DNA of 6,342 nt, taken from positions 1-6,342 of the forward strand of contig JACQUI010000127.1 in assembly GCA_016210395.1 (NCBI GenBank). Reading direction: 5' to 3'. Positions 5,751-6,342 of the stretch are shown piece by piece (the first letter of the stretch is position 1; the number at the start of each line of letters is the position of its first letter). The position numbers and the translations under genes were made by a program. This DNA comes from Chloroflexota bacterium (GTDB lineage: Bacteria; Chloroflexota; Dehalococcoidia; Lucifugimonadales; JACPCL1). The notes beneath the pieces are model-generated. The model was not told where the DNA came from and made no database searches. It was given only the letters and a program-made list of their open reading frames with translations.

Positions 5751-6342
5751 GGAGCAGCCTCCATTTGTGCCAGGACCGCCTTGTTGAGCGCACGGGTGAA
5801 GAAGATCATCTTCTCCAAAATGCCGAGAGCGAAGACGAACTCGTTCTGTAGTATCGGGAAAGCGTGGGGTTCCTGAACCAGGAGTCGAACGTGGCTTTCT
5901 TCCCGGCATTGGCGTGAGCGAGTCCCCCGTACAGGAACGTGTCAAAGACAACACGCGACGTTAGAGTTGTGCCGTTGAGCGAGATCGGCGTAGCACTGTC
6001 CAAACCGGCGTTGGTCTTGGAGCGGGCATCGTTGAACTTGTCAGTCAATTCTTTCGTGACCGGGAGAACAGAGTAGACATCGGCCATATTCCTGAACGAG
6101 ATCGTCTCGTTGTCCTGTACGAAGAACCGCATCGTGAGGACAAAGGCGTCAATTGCCTCTTCATCTGGGCCATGTCGAAAAGCTTGGGCAGGTTGACCGA
6201 GCGAACCTCAGATGTCTGGACATGTAGCCGTCACGGGGACACCTCAGAATGGTGCATCGCGACCTGGTAGGTCACGGGGAGATCCGTCCCCGGGAAGGGA
6301 GCGCCGAGCTGGTTGAGGTCGGCGCAGAGGCCACGTAAGGCC
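5741..6342 (-). pseudogene. Unrecognised conserved-looking protein, broken by two frameshifts and an in-frame TGA; runs off the right edge
   Basis: No family is recognised. Three minus-frame segments join sensibly. From the right edge, LCADLNQLGAPFPGTDLPVT is followed by HHSEVSP, an in-frame TGA (6233-6231), then SEVRSVNLPKLF. One missing C near 6177 leads to RHGPDEEAIDAFVLTMRFFV, FRNMADVYSVLPVT and VVFDTFLYGGLAHANAGKK. One missing C in the 5866-5869 run leads to HAFPILQNEFVFALGILEK, then AVLAQMEAAPTT and TAA 5743-5741. Reconstructed, at least 200 residues are visible with the N-terminus outside the window. It looks soluble and largely helical; no signal peptide, membrane segment or catalytic motif is evident. 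A HEPN-like or other abortive-infection role would be a guess from the neighbourhood. TGA may stand for an original CGA. Downstream lies a helicase remnant on the same strand, nearly touching. Confidence 0.55.

Overview
The window is GC-rich bacterial accessory DNA (roughly 60% GC by eye) made of mobile-element remnants and two defence-type toxin-antitoxin operons. Alternative start codons (TTG, GTG) are common. I cannot place the organism; any high-GC environmental or metagenomic bacterium would fit.

Layout: 2-136 (+) is the C-terminal end of a transposase, probably ISAzo13-like. It abuts the C-terminal remnant of a large serine recombinase (144 to about 490), whose frame runs on into a ParB-like helix-turn-helix module (491-927, copy 1, frameshifted near its end). 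Facing it on the minus strand is an AbiE-type (type IV) toxin-antitoxin operon: AbiEi antitoxin 2627-1797 and AbiEii toxin 1797-956, the toxin broken by a one-base loss. Bases 2628-3101 hold the antitoxin promoter and a hairpin-rich, RNA-like block. A second, about 85% identical copy of the ParB-like module (3102-3542) lies in the plus-strand ORF 3015-3629. It again faces a minus-strand AbiE operon, of a different subfamily (AbiEi 5107-4508, AbiEii 4511-3607), whose toxin is also broken by a one-base loss. From 5134 to the right edge the minus strand holds the C-terminal half of an SF2 helicase and, upstream of it, an unrecognised gene. Both are split over several frames.

The theme is a repeated unit: ParB-like module followed by a convergent AbiE pair, occurring twice side by side with unrelated toxin-antitoxin sequences. 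Both antitoxins are intact and both toxins are frameshifted. Nearly every break reads as loss of one base, and where I could reconstruct the missing base it usually falls in a short G/C run. This leaves two readings: real decay of a defence island, or uncorrected indels in a long-read assembly. The best leads are the repeated unit, the shared breakpoint of the module, the structured-RNA candidate at 2788-3095, and the toxin-specific breakage.
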